Source: Accumulibacter sp964420975 (lineage in GTDB: Bacteria; Pseudomonadota; Gammaproteobacteria; Burkholderiales; Rhodocyclaceae). From it: a stretch of 64,000 nt of DNA. Made by a program: the position numbers and the translations under genes. The notes beneath the pieces are model-generated. The model saw nothing but the letters and a program-made list of their open reading frames with translations. It had not been told where the DNA came from and ran no database searches. The stretch lies in contig CAYQVH010000004.1 of NCBI GenBank assembly GCA_964420975.1, forward strand, positions 131,136-195,135, in the 5' to 3' direction. This document shows positions 8,304 to 17,044 of the stretch, piece after piece. The first letter of the stretch is position 1; the number at the start of each line of letters is the position of its first letter.

Positions 8304-9467
8304 ATGAATGCCGGATTGTTCGCTTGGCCTTGGTGGGGTTACCTGCTGCTTACGTTGGCCATGACCCACTTGACGATCGCGTCCGTGACGATCTATCTGC
8401 ATCGGCATCAGGCGCACCGTGCGCTGGACCTGCATCCGCTGGTCGCACATGGTTTTCGCGTCTGGCTATGGCTGACGACGGGTATGGTGACCAGGGAGTG
8501 GGCGGCGATCCATCGCAAGCACCACGCGCGCTGCGAGACGGCAGACGACCCTCACAGTCCGCAGATCCTGGGTATCAACCGTGTGCTGTGGGCGGGAGTC
8601 TTTCTGTATGTCAAGGAGTCGCGCAACCGGGAAACGCTCGATCGCTACGGGCGAGGAACTCCCGACGACTGGATCGAACGGCACGTTTATACGCCTTGGA
8701 GCAAGCTGGGGATAGGGATCATGCTGCTGATCGACGTCGTGCTTTTCGGGGTGCTGGCCGGGTCGCTGATCTGGGTGGCGCAGATGCTCTGGATTCCGTT
8801 CTGGGCGGCCGGAGTCATCAATGGTCTCGGTCATTTCTGGGGCTATCGCAACTTCAGCTCGGCCGATGCGAGTACCAACCTCATGCCGTGGGGCATCCTG
8901 ATTGGTGGTGAAGAGCTGCACAACAATCACCATGCCTTTGCGACGTCGGCCAGGTTGTCGAGCCGCTGGTATGAGTTCGACATCGGCTGGCTGTACATTT
9001 GCCTGCTGTCGCTGTGCGGGCTGGCACGCGTCAAGAAGGTCGCGCCTCGGCCCCGTCTCGGGGCCCTGCGACCGGTGGTCGACCTTCAGACGCTGCAGGC
9101 GGTGATTACCCATCGCTACGATCTGCTCTATCGCTACGCCAAGTCCTTGCAGCAGGTCTATCGCGAAGAACTCGTCCGTTTACACGACAGCCGGCGCTTC
9201 AAGGGACTCAAGCGCTGGCTGGCGGCTGATTCGGCGACGGTCCCGCCGGAGATGGTGGGGCGGCTCGATTCGCTGTTTAGGGAGAGCCAGGCGCTGGCGA
9301 TCGCCTACCGCATGCGCGACGACTTGACGGCCATTTGGGAACGTTCGAGTGCTTCGCGTGAGCAGTTGTTGACCGCTCTGCAGGACTGGTGCGAGCGCGC
9401 CGAAGCGTCCGGCATTCGCCAGTTGCAGCAGCTGTCGGTGCGCCTGCGTAGCTACGTGCTCGCTTGA
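8304..9467 (+). CDS. Membrane fatty-acid (acyl-CoA/acyl-lipid) desaturase
   Basis: A 387-residue di-iron membrane desaturase with the three histidine boxes: HRHQAH (33-38), HRKHH (70-74) and HNNHH (206-210), separated by hydrophobic spans. It would introduce a cis double bond into acyl chains using O2 and an electron donor, adjusting membrane fluidity. The C-terminal 130 residues are hydrophilic and helical beyond the catalytic core, as in DesA/Delta-9 proteobacterial homologues. The gene follows a divergent promoter region and is 12 bases upstream of dsbB. Confidence 0.92.
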   Translation: MNAGLFAWPWWGYLLLTLAMTHLTIASVTIYLHRHQAHRALDLHPLVAHGFRVWLWLTTGMVTREWAAIHRKHHARCETADDPHSPQILGINRVLWAGVFLYVKESRNRETLDRYGRGTPDDWIERHVYTPWSKLGIGIMLLIDVVLFGVLAGSLIWVAQMLWIPFWAAGVINGLGHFWGYRNFSSADASTNLMPWGILIGGEELHNNHHAFATSARLSSRWYEFDIGWLYICLLSLCGLARVKKVAPRPRLGALRPVVDLQTLQAVITHRYDLLYRYAKSLQQVYREELVRLHDSRRFKGLKRWLAADSATVPPEMVGRLDSLFRESQALAIAYRMRDDLTAIWERSSASREQLLTALQDWCERAEASGIRQLQQLSVRLRSYVLA

Positions 9468-9479
9468 TCAGGGGGGTCG

Positions 9480-9965
9480 ATGGGAGTTTCAGTGCGCGGC
9501 GGATTTGCGCTGTTTGGGTTGGCAGCCGGCTCGCTGCTGGTCGCCGGTTTCGCCCTTGGCGAGTTGATGAGTCTGCAGCCGTGCCCACTGTGCATCTTCC
9601 AGCGGCTGCTCTATCTGCTGCTGGTCTTGCTGGCGCTGCTTGGAGTCGCCTGGCCGGTGATGCGGCGCCTGTGGAGCGGCCTGCTGGTGTTGACCGCGGC
9701 CGGCGGGGTCACGACCGCCGTTTATCAAAGCTGGCTGCAGTATTTCCCGAGTCCCAGCGCAGAGTGTGGCTTTGGTGAACCGACCCTGATTGAACAACTG
9801 GTCGACTGGTTTGGCGTCCGCTGGCCGTCGCTGTTCATGGCGACCGGCTTCTGTTCGAGCAAGGACTGGCTTTTCCTCGGTCTATCGCTGGCCAACTGGT
9901 CGGCGGTCTGCTTTCTGTTGCTGACGGTCGCCGCACTTTACCTGTTCTTGCGGCGCCCTGACTGA
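9480..9965 (+). CDS. dsbB: Disulfide bond formation protein B
   Basis: A 161-residue four-helix inner-membrane protein that reoxidises DsbA and passes electrons to quinone. Both redox pairs are present: Cys35-Cys38 in PCPLC in the first periplasmic loop, and Cys96 and Cys125 in the second loop. Its length is normal. It is only 12 bases downstream of the desaturase, so co-transcription is likely although no functional link is evident. It converges on pstB. Confidence 0.95.
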   Translation: MGVSVRGGFALFGLAAGSLLVAGFALGELMSLQPCPLCIFQRLLYLLLVLLALLGVAWPVMRRLWSGLLVLTAAGGVTTAVYQSWLQYFPSPSAECGFGEPTLIEQLVDWFGVRWPSLFMATGFCSSKDWLFLGLSLANWSAVCFLLLTVAALYLFLRRPD

Positions 9966-9993
9966 CGTCTGTGGCTTGCTGTCGCCGGATCGT

Positions 9994-10764
9994 TCAGCCA
10001 AAACGCCCGGTGATGTACTCCTCCGTGAGGCGTGACGACGGGTTGGTGAATATCTTTCGGGTGTCGTCGAACTCGATCAACTGGCCGATGTACATGAAGG
10101 CCGTATAGGCCGAAACGCGCGCGGCCTGTTGCATATTGTGCGTGACGATCAGTATGGTCACGCGGTGCTTGAGTTCGTTGACCAGTTCCTCGATGCGGGC
10201 AGTGGCGATGGGATCGAGCGCCGAGGTCGGTTCATCAAACAGCAATATCTCGGGGTCGGTTGCCAGCGCTCGGGCGATGCACAGGCGTTGCTGCTGCCCT
10301 CCCGAGAGATTGAAGGCGAGGTCTTGCAGGCGGTTCTTGACCTCGTCCCACAGGGCGGCGTGTCGTAGCGCGTCCTCCACCTTCTCGTCGATGACCTGTC
10401 GATTGCGCTCGCCACGTACGCGCAGACCATAGGCGACGTTCTCGTAGATCGACTTGGGAAAGGGGTTGGGCTTCTGGAAGACCATCGCTACGCGCATGCG
10501 TACTTCGATCGGATCGACCAGCCGCGAGACGATATTGATCCCATCCGGGTAGAGAACGATTTCCCCCTCGTAACGCATGTTCGGGTAGAGGTCGTGCATG
10601 CGATTGAAACAGCGAAGAAACGTTGACTTGCCACAACCCGAAGGGCCGATGAGAGCAGTTACCTGATTTTTCTCGACACGAAGATCGACATTTTTCAGCG
10701 CCTGGAAGTTGCCGTAGTAGAAGTTGAGCGCCCTGACGTCCGCCTTGAGTTCTCGGCTTACCAT
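9994..10764 (-). CDS. pstB: Phosphate ABC transporter ATP-binding protein
   Basis: A 256-residue ATPase of the high-affinity phosphate importer. It has Walker A GPSGCGKST (40-48), the signature LSGGQQQRL, Walker B ILLFDEPTSALDP and the switch His in TILIVTHNMQQA. Segments such as RPNPFPKSIYENVAYG-type sequence (here KPNPFPKSI) are typical of PstB. The ATG at 10764 overlaps the end of pstA by seven bases. It is the last gene of the leftward pst operon; no phoU follows within the window. Confidence 0.97.
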   Translation of the reverse strand: MVSRELKADVRALNFYYGNFQALKNVDLRVEKNQVTALIGPSGCGKSTFLRCFNRMHDLYPNMRYEGEIVLYPDGINIVSRLVDPIEVRMRVAMVFQKPNPFPKSIYENVAYGLRVRGERNRQVIDEKVEDALRHAALWDEVKNRLQDLAFNLSGGQQQRLCIARALATDPEILLFDEPTSALDPIATARIEELVNELKHRVTILIVTHNMQQAARVSAYTAFMYIGQLIEFDDTRKIFTNPSSRLTEEYITGRFG

Positions 10765-11723
10765 TTGATCTTCTTCCGGAAACGATAGCGAATCCAGATC
10801 GCGATCGCGTTCATCGACAAGGTCATGGCGATCAACACCAGGCCGGCCGCGGCGGCATTGGCGTGAAAAGCGGCTTCCGGCCGCGAGATCCAGTTGAAGA
10901 GCTGGATCGGCAGTACCGTAAATGGTGCACCCAGCCAGTCGAAGGAAACCAGTTTGTCGGGGTCCGCAAACGGCGACGGGGGCAAGAAGGCAATGAAAGT
11001 GAGTGCGCCAATGGTGATGATTGGCGCTGTTTCTCCGATCGCGCGGGCGAGGCCGATGATCACCCCGGTCAGGATACCCGGCAAGGAATAGGGTACGACA
11101 TGGTGAGCGACGACCTGCCATTTGCTGGCCCCGCAAGCGTAGGCGCCTTCGCGAATCGCTTGCGGGATGGTGCGGATCGCTTCTCGTGTGGCAACGATGA
11201 CCACCGGCAGGATGAGCAGTGCAAGCGTGAGTCCGGCCGCAGCGATGCTTTGCCCGAGACCGAACTGATAAACGAAGAGTCCGAGCGCGAGCAAGCCGTA
11301 AATGATCGATGGCAAACCCGCGAGATTGGTGACGTTGATTTCGATGAGGTCGGTCAGCACGTTTTTCGGCGCGTACTCTTCGAGGTAGATGCCGGCGCCG
11401 ACCCCGAGCGGGATGGCGACGACCGCGGTTACCAACATGACCAGCAGCGTGCCGACCCAGGCGGAAAGAATTCCCGCGCTGGCGGCACGGCGCGAAGGGA
11501 AATGAGTGAAAAAGTCCCACGATAGGTGCGGCAGGCCGTGCACCAGCATCTGACCGAAGAGGATGAGAAAGACCAGCATCGCGAAGAGCAGCGCGACGAT
11601 GCCGGCGAGTCGGAACAGACCATCCCAGGTCTTGTGGCGGGCGATCACTCGTCGCATCGCGTGACGGCTTACCTCCGCCGCAGCGGCGGTATCGCCCCCA
11701 TAGGGCCTCTCTTGGGTCATCAA
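10758..11723 (-). CDS. pstA: Phosphate ABC transporter permease PstA
   Basis: A 321-residue permease with six predicted helices and the cytoplasmic coupling loop EAIRTIPQAIREGAYACGASKWQV that contacts PstB. With PstC it forms the membrane channel for periplasmic phosphate. Two adjacent ATG codons (11723 and 11720) are possible starts; the stop of pstC lies at the same place, giving a tight overlap. The operon order is pstS-C-A-B. Confidence 0.96.
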   Translation of the reverse strand: MMTQERPYGGDTAAAAEVSRHAMRRVIARHKTWDGLFRLAGIVALLFAMLVFLILFGQMLVHGLPHLSWDFFTHFPSRRAASAGILSAWVGTLLVMLVTAVVAIPLGVGAGIYLEEYAPKNVLTDLIEINVTNLAGLPSIIYGLLALGLFVYQFGLGQSIAAAGLTLALLILPVVIVATREAIRTIPQAIREGAYACGASKWQVVAHHVVPYSLPGILTGVIIGLARAIGETAPIITIGALTFIAFLPPSPFADPDKLVSFDWLGAPFTVLPIQLFNWISRPEAAFHANAAAAGLVLIAMTLSMNAIAIWIRYRFRKKIKW

Positions 11724-12691
11724 TAGGACTCCCGAAAGCGCTTGCGCAACACGTGGCCGGCGATATTGAAGAGCAGAGTGATCAGCAGCAGCGTCAGTCC
11801 GGCAGCAAAAATCGTCTGATAACCGAGCGAACCGTGTGGCAGGTCGCCGAGGGCGACCTGGACGATATAGGCGGTGATCGTCGCCGCGGGTTCAGCCGGG
11901 TTGAAGGTGAAGTTGGGCTGCATGCCGGCGGCGATGGCGACGACCATGGTCTCGCCGACGGCCCGCGAGATGCCCAGGATGTACGAGGAAGCGAGCCCGG
12001 AAAGGGCGGCCGGCGTGACGACGAAGAGGGCAGTTTGCAGGCGGGTCGCTCCCATGGCGTAGGACGCTTCGCGTAGGGTCATCGGCACCGCCCGCATCGC
12101 ATCCTCGGAGAGCGAGCTGACGTACGGGACGATCATCACTCCCATCACCAATCCAGCCGACAGCATGTTGAAGCCGGGGAGGTCGGGATGGATCCGCTGC
12201 AGCAGGGGGGTCAGAAAGAGCAGCGCGAAATAGCCGTAGACAATCGTCGGCACGCCACCCAGCAGTTCGAGTAAGGGTTTTGCCGCCTCGCGGACGCGAA
12301 ACGGGGCAAATTCAGACAAATAGACCGCAAGTACCGTGCCGAGCGGGATCGCCAGCAGCAAGGCGACCAGGGTCGTCGTCAGCGTGCCCGAAAGCAAGGC
12401 CAGAATGCCGAAATGGGCGTCGTCGAAGAGAGGCGTCCACTGGGTGTCCGTGAGAAAGTCGAACAACGACACCGTACGGAAAAAAAGGATCGATTCCCAG
12501 GCGAGAACGCCGACGATGGCAACCGTCGTCAGCACCGAAACCAGCGCGGCGCAGAACAGCAAACCTTCGATGATGCGCTCCGCGAGTCGGTGGCGCCGCT
12601 TGTTGGCGCGCCATCCAAAGTCGGCGGGTGCGCGCGGCAAAGTGTGCGTTGACGCGATACCGGACGTTCCGGTGGGGGAGGAGAGGTGCAT
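11720..12691 (-). CDS. pstC: Phosphate ABC transporter permease PstC
   Basis: A permease of about 323 residues with six helices and the coupling loop SEDAMRAVPMTLREASYAMGATRLQ. The start is ambiguous: an ATG at 12691 gives a soluble N-terminus MHLSSPTGTSG, while an in-frame GTG at 12730 would overlap the end of pstS by 17 bases. Neither has a strong ribosome-binding site; translational coupling to pstS would favour the GTG. It is partner to PstA. Confidence 0.95.
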   Translation of the reverse strand: MHLSSPTGTSGIASTHTLPRAPADFGWRANKRRHRLAERIIEGLLFCAALVSVLTTVAIVGVLAWESILFFRTVSLFDFLTDTQWTPLFDDAHFGILALLSGTLTTTLVALLLAIPLGTVLAVYLSEFAPFRVREAAKPLLELLGGVPTIVYGYFALLFLTPLLQRIHPDLPGFNMLSAGLVMGVMIVPYVSSLSEDAMRAVPMTLREASYAMGATRLQTALFVVTPAALSGLASSYILGISRAVGETMVVAIAAGMQPNFTFNPAEPAATITAYIVQVALGDLPHGSLGYQTIFAAGLTLLLITLLFNIAGHVLRKRFRESY

Positions 12692-12713
12692 GGGGTTTGG
12701 TGCTGACGGCGCG

Positions 12714-13718
12714 CTATAGTTGCGACTCACGCTTCATCAAGTCGTCGATCGTCAGGCCGACTTCGCTCTGGCCGCCAAAAACGGTGCCAAGCTTTTTTCT
12801 GGCAACGTGCTCGAGATTGCCGGTGTAGGCTTTCGCTGGCAGCGGAATGTACTTCACCTCCTTGATCAGAGGAGCCGCGTTTTGCATGTAGAAGGTGACG
12901 AAGTCTCTGACTTCGGGCCGATCGAGCGCCTTCTCGCTGACGTAGATGAAGATCGGCCGCGACAGGGGGCGGTACGAACCGTTGTCGACGTTCTCGACGG
13001 TCGGTGCGATCGCACCCTTGCCGCTGTCGATCGCGACTGCCTTCAGCTTCTTCTGGTTCTCGACGTAGTAGGCGAAGCCAAAGTAGCCGAGCGCCCCCTT
13101 GTCGCCGGAAATTCCCTGGACGAGGACGTTGTCGTCTTCTGACGCGGTGTAGTCGCCGCGGCTTGATTTTGCCTTGCCGACGATGGCTTCCGTGAAGTAG
13201 TCGAAGGTCCCCGAGTCAGCGCCGGCACCGAACAGTTTCAGCTTCTGATCGGGCCACGCCGGGTTGACGTCCTTCCAGCTCGTTATCCGGCCTTGCGCGG
13301 CGGGTTCCCAGATCTTCTTCAGTTCGGCGACGCTCAGACTATTGATAAACGTGTTCTGCGGGTTAACCATCACGGTCAGCGCGTCGTAGGCGATCGGCAT
13401 TTCGTAGTAGCGAATGCTCGCCTTGGCACAGTCGTCCATCTCTTTCCGGAAGATCGGCCGCGAGGCATTGGCAATGTCAATCTCGCCGCGGCAGAACTTC
13501 TTGAAGCCGCCGCCGCTGCCGGAAATGCCGACCGTGACCTGCACACGACCTTTTCTGGTCTTCAGAAACTCTTCGGCGACTGCTTCCGAAATCGGAAAAA
13601 CCGTACTCGAACCGTCGATTTTGACGACGGCCGGGGCGGCCAGCACTGCCGATTCGGCCGCCAGCGTGGCGCCGAAACCCAACGCGAACATCACGGTTCT
13701 TGTCGGCCCTTGTTTCAT
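12714..13718 (-). CDS. pstS: Phosphate-binding protein PstS (PstS/SphX type), copy 1
   Basis: A 334-residue periplasmic binding protein with a signal peptide ending near ESAVLAAPAVVK. Phosphate-contact motifs include IDGSSTVFPI, the SGSGGGFKKFCRGEIDI stretch and AGADSGTFDYF. It delivers phosphate to PstCA. A leftward Pho box (13770-13787) is 51 bases upstream, so it is likely induced by phosphate starvation through PhoB. By eye it shares roughly 60 percent identity with the second copy at 14001-15029. Confidence 0.96.
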   Translation of the reverse strand: MKQGPTRTVMFALGFGATLAAESAVLAAPAVVKIDGSSTVFPISEAVAEEFLKTRKGRVQVTVGISGSGGGFKKFCRGEIDIANASRPIFRKEMDDCAKASIRYYEMPIAYDALTVMVNPQNTFINSLSVAELKKIWEPAAQGRITSWKDVNPAWPDQKLKLFGAGADSGTFDYFTEAIVGKAKSSRGDYTASEDDNVLVQGISGDKGALGYFGFAYYVENQKKLKAVAIDSGKGAIAPTVENVDNGSYRPLSRPIFIYVSEKALDRPEVRDFVTFYMQNAAPLIKEVKYIPLPAKAYTGNLEHVARKKLGTVFGGQSEVGLTIDDLMKRESQL

Positions 13719-13769
13719 CGCAGACTCCTCTCTGAGTACCCGTCACACGATGGAGTGTGCGCTACCGAT

Positions 13770-13787
13770 GTGACAGGCTGATGACGC
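13770..13787 (-). promoter_or_regulatory. Pho box (PhoB site) upstream of pstS
   Basis: On the minus strand the site reads GCGTCATCAGCCTGTCAC. It is two 7-base repeats, CGTCATC and CTGTCAC-like, in the arrangement of the PhoB consensus CTGTCATAWAWCTGTCAY, with 13 of 18 positions matching. It is correctly oriented and 51 bases before the pstS ATG. This points to PhoR/PhoB control of pstSCAB. Confidence 0.75.
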
Positions 13788-14000
13788 CGCCGAGAGGAAA
13801 AGGTCGATTGCAGGCGGTACGTCGCCAGCAATACTCTTCATGCCATGACTTGAAGGGGATCACGTCGCGGAGTCGGATGACTTCTTCCTTCGCGACGCAG
13901 TGAGAACGAACATTCGAGTTCTTGACCAAGAGCGGCGAGCCAATCGGCGAGAGCACTCGTCCGTTGCTCGCCGCCTGGTTTTCTCGGCGGTCGGAGACGT
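13788..14000. other. Spacer between the two pstS genes, with a weak hairpin
   Basis: No supported gene. An inverted repeat GCGGCGAGC (13932-13940) / GCTCGCCGC (13966-13974) with a 25-base loop lies about 30 bases past the end of pstS2 on the minus strand, followed by TCTTGG rather than a T run. It may attenuate read-through from pstS2 but is a poor intrinsic terminator. A 64-codon minus-strand frame at 13762-13956 has no recognisable features. Confidence 0.4.
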
Positions 14001-15029
14001 TCAGGAGCCGTGCATCAGCGCTCTGAGAATCTGCAGCGAGTCGGCCGGCCGCAGGCGGCCCTTGTCTTCACCACCGTAGACGCTACCCATCTTCTTCGCC
14101 GCAATCCGTTCGAGGTTGTCACTGTAGGCGCGCGCCGGCAGCGGCAAGTAGTTCACTTCGTCAACGACGCGGGCCGCGTTCTTCATGCTGAAGTCAACGA
14201 ATTGCTGAACTGCGGGTTTTGCCAACGCTTTCTCGCTGACGTACAGAAAGACCGGTCGCGATAGTGGCTGATAGCTGCCGTTGCGAATGTTGGCGATCGT
14301 CGGCGGGACTGCTTGCTTGTCGTCACTGATCGCCACCGCTTTCAGCCGATGCTGATTTTCGACGTAGTAGTCGAGCGCGACGTAACCGAGGGCGTCCTTG
14401 TTGTTGGCGATCCCATCGACCAGGACGCCGTGGTCTTCGGCAGTCGACACGTCAGTGCGGCTGGACTTGCTGGTCCCGACGACGACTTCGGTAAAGTACT
14501 CAAAACTTCCGGAATCGGCGCCAGGGGAATAAAGCTGGATCTTTTGCGCCGGCCACGCCGGGTTAAGGTCTTTCCAGGTGTTGATCTTGCCTTGCGCTTG
14601 CGGTTCCCAGAGCTTCCGCAGGTCGGCGATGCTCAAGCTATTGACGAACGTATTCTGCGGATTGACCACGACCGTTAGCGCGTCGTAAGCGAGCGGCATT
14701 TCGTAGTAGCGGATGCCGGCTTGCGCACACGCCGCCATTTCCTTCTTCAGGATCGGTCGCGACGCACTGGCGATATCGGTCTCCCCGCGGCAAAACTTGG
14801 CAAAACCGCCACTGGTGCCGGAGACCCCGACATTGACGTGCACCTCGTGCAGTCGTGCGCGCTGAAATTGTTGTGCCAACGCCTCGGTAATCGGGTAGAC
14901 AGTGCTCGATCCGTCGATCCTGATCACGGGATCCGCGGCTGCTATCCAGGAGCTGAGCACCAGCGCCGCCGGCAATACGATGTGGCGCACAGTTTTCGTA
15001 CGCAGGAAGGGGGGTTGGGCCGACGTCAT
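14001..15029 (-). CDS. Phosphate-binding protein PstS (PstS/SphX type), copy 2
   Basis: A 342-residue paralogue of the neighbouring pstS with signal peptide (RHIVLPAALVLSSWIAAADP) and the same ligand motifs: IDGSSTVYPI, SGTSGGFAKFCRGETDI, PGADSGSFEYF. The two are alignable end to end and differ most at the N-terminus and C-terminal tail, so they arose by an old tandem duplication. It has its own Pho box 52 bases upstream and can be transcribed alone or together with pstSCAB. It may differ in affinity or serve as an accessory binding protein for the one PstCAB. Confidence 0.95.
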   Translation of the reverse strand: MTSAQPPFLRTKTVRHIVLPAALVLSSWIAAADPVIRIDGSSTVYPITEALAQQFQRARLHEVHVNVGVSGTSGGFAKFCRGETDIASASRPILKKEMAACAQAGIRYYEMPLAYDALTVVVNPQNTFVNSLSIADLRKLWEPQAQGKINTWKDLNPAWPAQKIQLYSPGADSGSFEYFTEVVVGTSKSSRTDVSTAEDHGVLVDGIANNKDALGYVALDYYVENQHRLKAVAISDDKQAVPPTIANIRNGSYQPLSRPVFLYVSEKALAKPAVQQFVDFSMKNAARVVDEVNYLPLPARAYSDNLERIAAKKMGSVYGGEDKGRLRPADSLQILRALMHGS

Positions 15030-15080
15030 CGCAGGTCTCCTTGAACCAGGGTGGGGGTGTCAGCAGTGTGTGTCGTTCGT

Positions 15081-15098
15081 GTGTCGATTTGATGACAG
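15081..15098 (-). promoter_or_regulatory. Pho box upstream of the second pstS
   Basis: The minus strand reads CTGTCATCAAATCGACAC. The first half-site is a perfect CTGTCAT, and 14 of 18 positions match CTGTCATAWAWCTGTCAY. It lies 52 bases from the ATG, nearly the same spacing as at copy 1. It indicates independent PhoB control of this gene. Confidence 0.8.
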
Positions 15099-15197
15099 TT
15101 GCTGATCGGAGACCTGTCGTGCTTCCGCCGAAGGTCGATCGACCGATCTTCGGCGAGGCGGGGCAAAAGTCGCCGGGACACGATCGACGAGGCAGCT

Positions 15198-16166
15198 CTA
15201 ATCGACCAGCGCCCCGCGCAGCGTCCGATAGTTTTCCCGCATCATGCCGAGATAGGTTGCGGCCGGCGTTCCTGGACGGCCCAGCGAGTCCGAGTAGAGC
15301 GTGCCGCCGATACGCGCACCCGATTCGCGGCTGATCTGCTGGAGCAGACGTGGGTCAGTGACGTTTTCAAGAAAGACCGACTTGACCTGCTCCTGACGCA
15401 GCTGGCGGATGATCGCCGCGACGTCCGCTGCTGAGGGTTCGGCGTCGTTGCCGACACCGACCGGAGCGATGAAGCGCACGCCGTAAGCGCGACCGAAATA
15501 GGCGAACGCATCGTGCGAGGTGACGACCTTGCGCTTGTTGGCCGGCAGGGCGCCAAGAGTCGTTCTGATCTCCGTATCGAGCGCCTGCAACTGCTCGTTC
15601 AGGCGAGTAGCGTTGGCCTCGTAGACCGCTTTGCCCGCTGGATCTGCCGCGGTTAGTGCGGCGGCGATGTTGTGGACGTAGCGGCGGCCATTGCCGAGGT
15701 CCTGCCATGCGTGTGGGTCGGCGGCGAAGCGGGGGTGCGAGTGCCCACTCCGTTTGCCGTCAGTCGCCGACGACGGATGGAGAATTTGGGCTCCCTGGCT
15801 GGCAACGAGCACCGGGCCGCGATAGCCGGCCGAACCGATCAGACGCTCGATCCACCCTTCGAAGCCCAGACCGTTGATCACCACCAGTCGAGTACGCGCC
15901 AGCCGCCTGGCGTCGGTTGGTGTCGGCTGATACGTGTGCGCGTCGGTAGCGGGTCCGACCAGCGTCGTGACTTCGACACGGTCGCCGCCTACCTGGCCGA
16001 CGAGATCGCCAAGAATGCTGAAGCTGGCGACTACGGGCAGCCGATCGCCAGCCGCTGCCCCGGCGGTGGAAGCGCCGAGCAGGGCGAAGACCGCAACGAG
16101 TCCCGGCAGGCAGTGGCGGCACAGAAGGAGAAGGCCAAGCATCGGCAAGCGCTGCGGCGATTTCAT
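15198..16166 (-). CDS. Zinc/manganese ABC transporter substrate-binding protein (ZnuA/TroA family)
   Basis: A 322-residue cluster A-I metal-binding protein with a signal peptide (LVAVFALLGASTAGAAAGD). Metal ligands are suggested by His in VGPATDAHTYQPTP, the His-containing loop GHSHPRFAADPHAWQD, His in VVTSHDAFAYFGRAYG, and an Asp near YSDSLGRPG. The family imports Zn2+ or Mn2+. The short His loop favours zinc but does not settle it; an AztC-type zinc protein is an alternative. Its ATG overlaps the permease stop. Confidence 0.9.
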   Translation of the reverse strand: MKSPQRLPMLGLLLLCRHCLPGLVAVFALLGASTAGAAAGDRLPVVASFSILGDLVGQVGGDRVEVTTLVGPATDAHTYQPTPTDARRLARTRLVVINGLGFEGWIERLIGSAGYRGPVLVASQGAQILHPSSATDGKRSGHSHPRFAADPHAWQDLGNGRRYVHNIAAALTAADPAGKAVYEANATRLNEQLQALDTEIRTTLGALPANKRKVVTSHDAFAYFGRAYGVRFIAPVGVGNDAEPSAADVAAIIRQLRQEQVKSVFLENVTDPRLLQQISRESGARIGGTLYSDSLGRPGTPAATYLGMMRENYRTLRGALVD

Positions 16167-17044
16167 CGCTCGAAGTGCCAGTCGCCTCGCCAGCGGCTGA
16201 CGATCGGACCCAGGGGACCAACGACCAGCGACAGCAGGTAAAACGCGCCCAGGGTAAGAACGATTGCTGGCCCTGCAGGCAGGCCAAAGTGGTAGGAAAG
16301 CAGCAGGCCGCTCAGTGAGCCGGCGAACGCGCTACCGACGGCGAAAATCAGCAAGGAGCCGAGGTTTGACAGCCACAGTCGGGCCGTCGCGGCGGGCAGC
16401 ACCATGATGCCGACGGCCATCAACGTTCCCAGGGCGTGAAACGCTGCCACCAGGTTGAGCACCAGAATCACCAGGAAGGCGTAATGAGCCAGCGGCGCAA
16501 GGCGACTGACGTGCGCCAGGTACACGGGGTCGCACGCGTCGAGGGCGAAGAGGCGCAACGCCAAAGCGACGACAACGACGGACAGCGAGGTGAATCCGGC
16601 AAGCAGCAGCAAGGTGGCGTCGTCCAGGGCAAGTACGCTGCCGAACAGGACGTGCAGCAGGTCGACGCTGCTGCCACGCAGTGAGATGATCAGGACTCCG
16701 GCCGCCAGCGAAAGCAGGTAAAAGGTGGCGAGACTCGTGTCTTCGCGGATGATCGTATTGCGCGCGATGCCGCCAGCGACGATGGCGACGGCGAGCCCGG
16801 CGACCAGTCCCCCGGCGGTCATCGCCGGTAGAGACAACCCGGCGAGCAAGTAGCCGACGGCAGCGCCGGGAAGAATCGCGTGCGACATCGCATCGCTGGC
16901 AAGGCTCATCCGCCGCAACATGAGAAACACGCCGACCGGAGTCGCCCCCAGTGACAACGCCAGGCAGCCGGCAAGCGCCCGGCGCATGAACGCAAAGTCG
17001 AGAAAAGGCGCCAGTACGGGGAAGGTCGAAAGCTCGTCGTTCAT
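16163..17044 (-). CDS. Zinc/manganese ABC transporter permease (ZnuB family)
   Basis: A 293-residue permease of the ABC-3 family with about eight hydrophobic segments and the conserved RRMSLASDAMSHAILPGAAVGYLL region. It forms the membrane path for the metal delivered by the downstream-encoded binding protein. Start and stop overlap its neighbours by 1-4 bases (TGATG with the ATPase gene, ATGA with the binding-protein gene), so the operon is translationally coupled throughout. Confidence 0.92.
   Translation of the reverse strand: MNDELSTFPVLAPFLDFAFMRRALAGCLALSLGATPVGVFLMLRRMSLASDAMSHAILPGAAVGYLLAGLSLPAMTAGGLVAGLAVAIVAGGIARNTIIREDTSLATFYLLSLAAGVLIISLRGSSVDLLHVLFGSVLALDDATLLLLAGFTSLSVVVVALALRLFALDACDPVYLAHVSRLAPLAHYAFLVILVLNLVAAFHALGTLMAVGIMVLPAATARLWLSNLGSLLIFAVGSAFAGSLSGLLLSYHFGLPAGPAIVLTLGAFYLLSLVVGPLGPIVSRWRGDWHFER

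Noticed and set aside
10765..11520. Upstream extension of the pstB reading frame into pstA
   Set aside because: The extension overlaps pstA out of frame and is Arg/His-rich nonsense; PstB starts at 10764 with the expected N-terminus.
13762..13956. 64-codon leftward frame between the two pstS genes
   Set aside because: No ribosome-binding site, no recognisable sequence, and it covers the Pho box of pstS.
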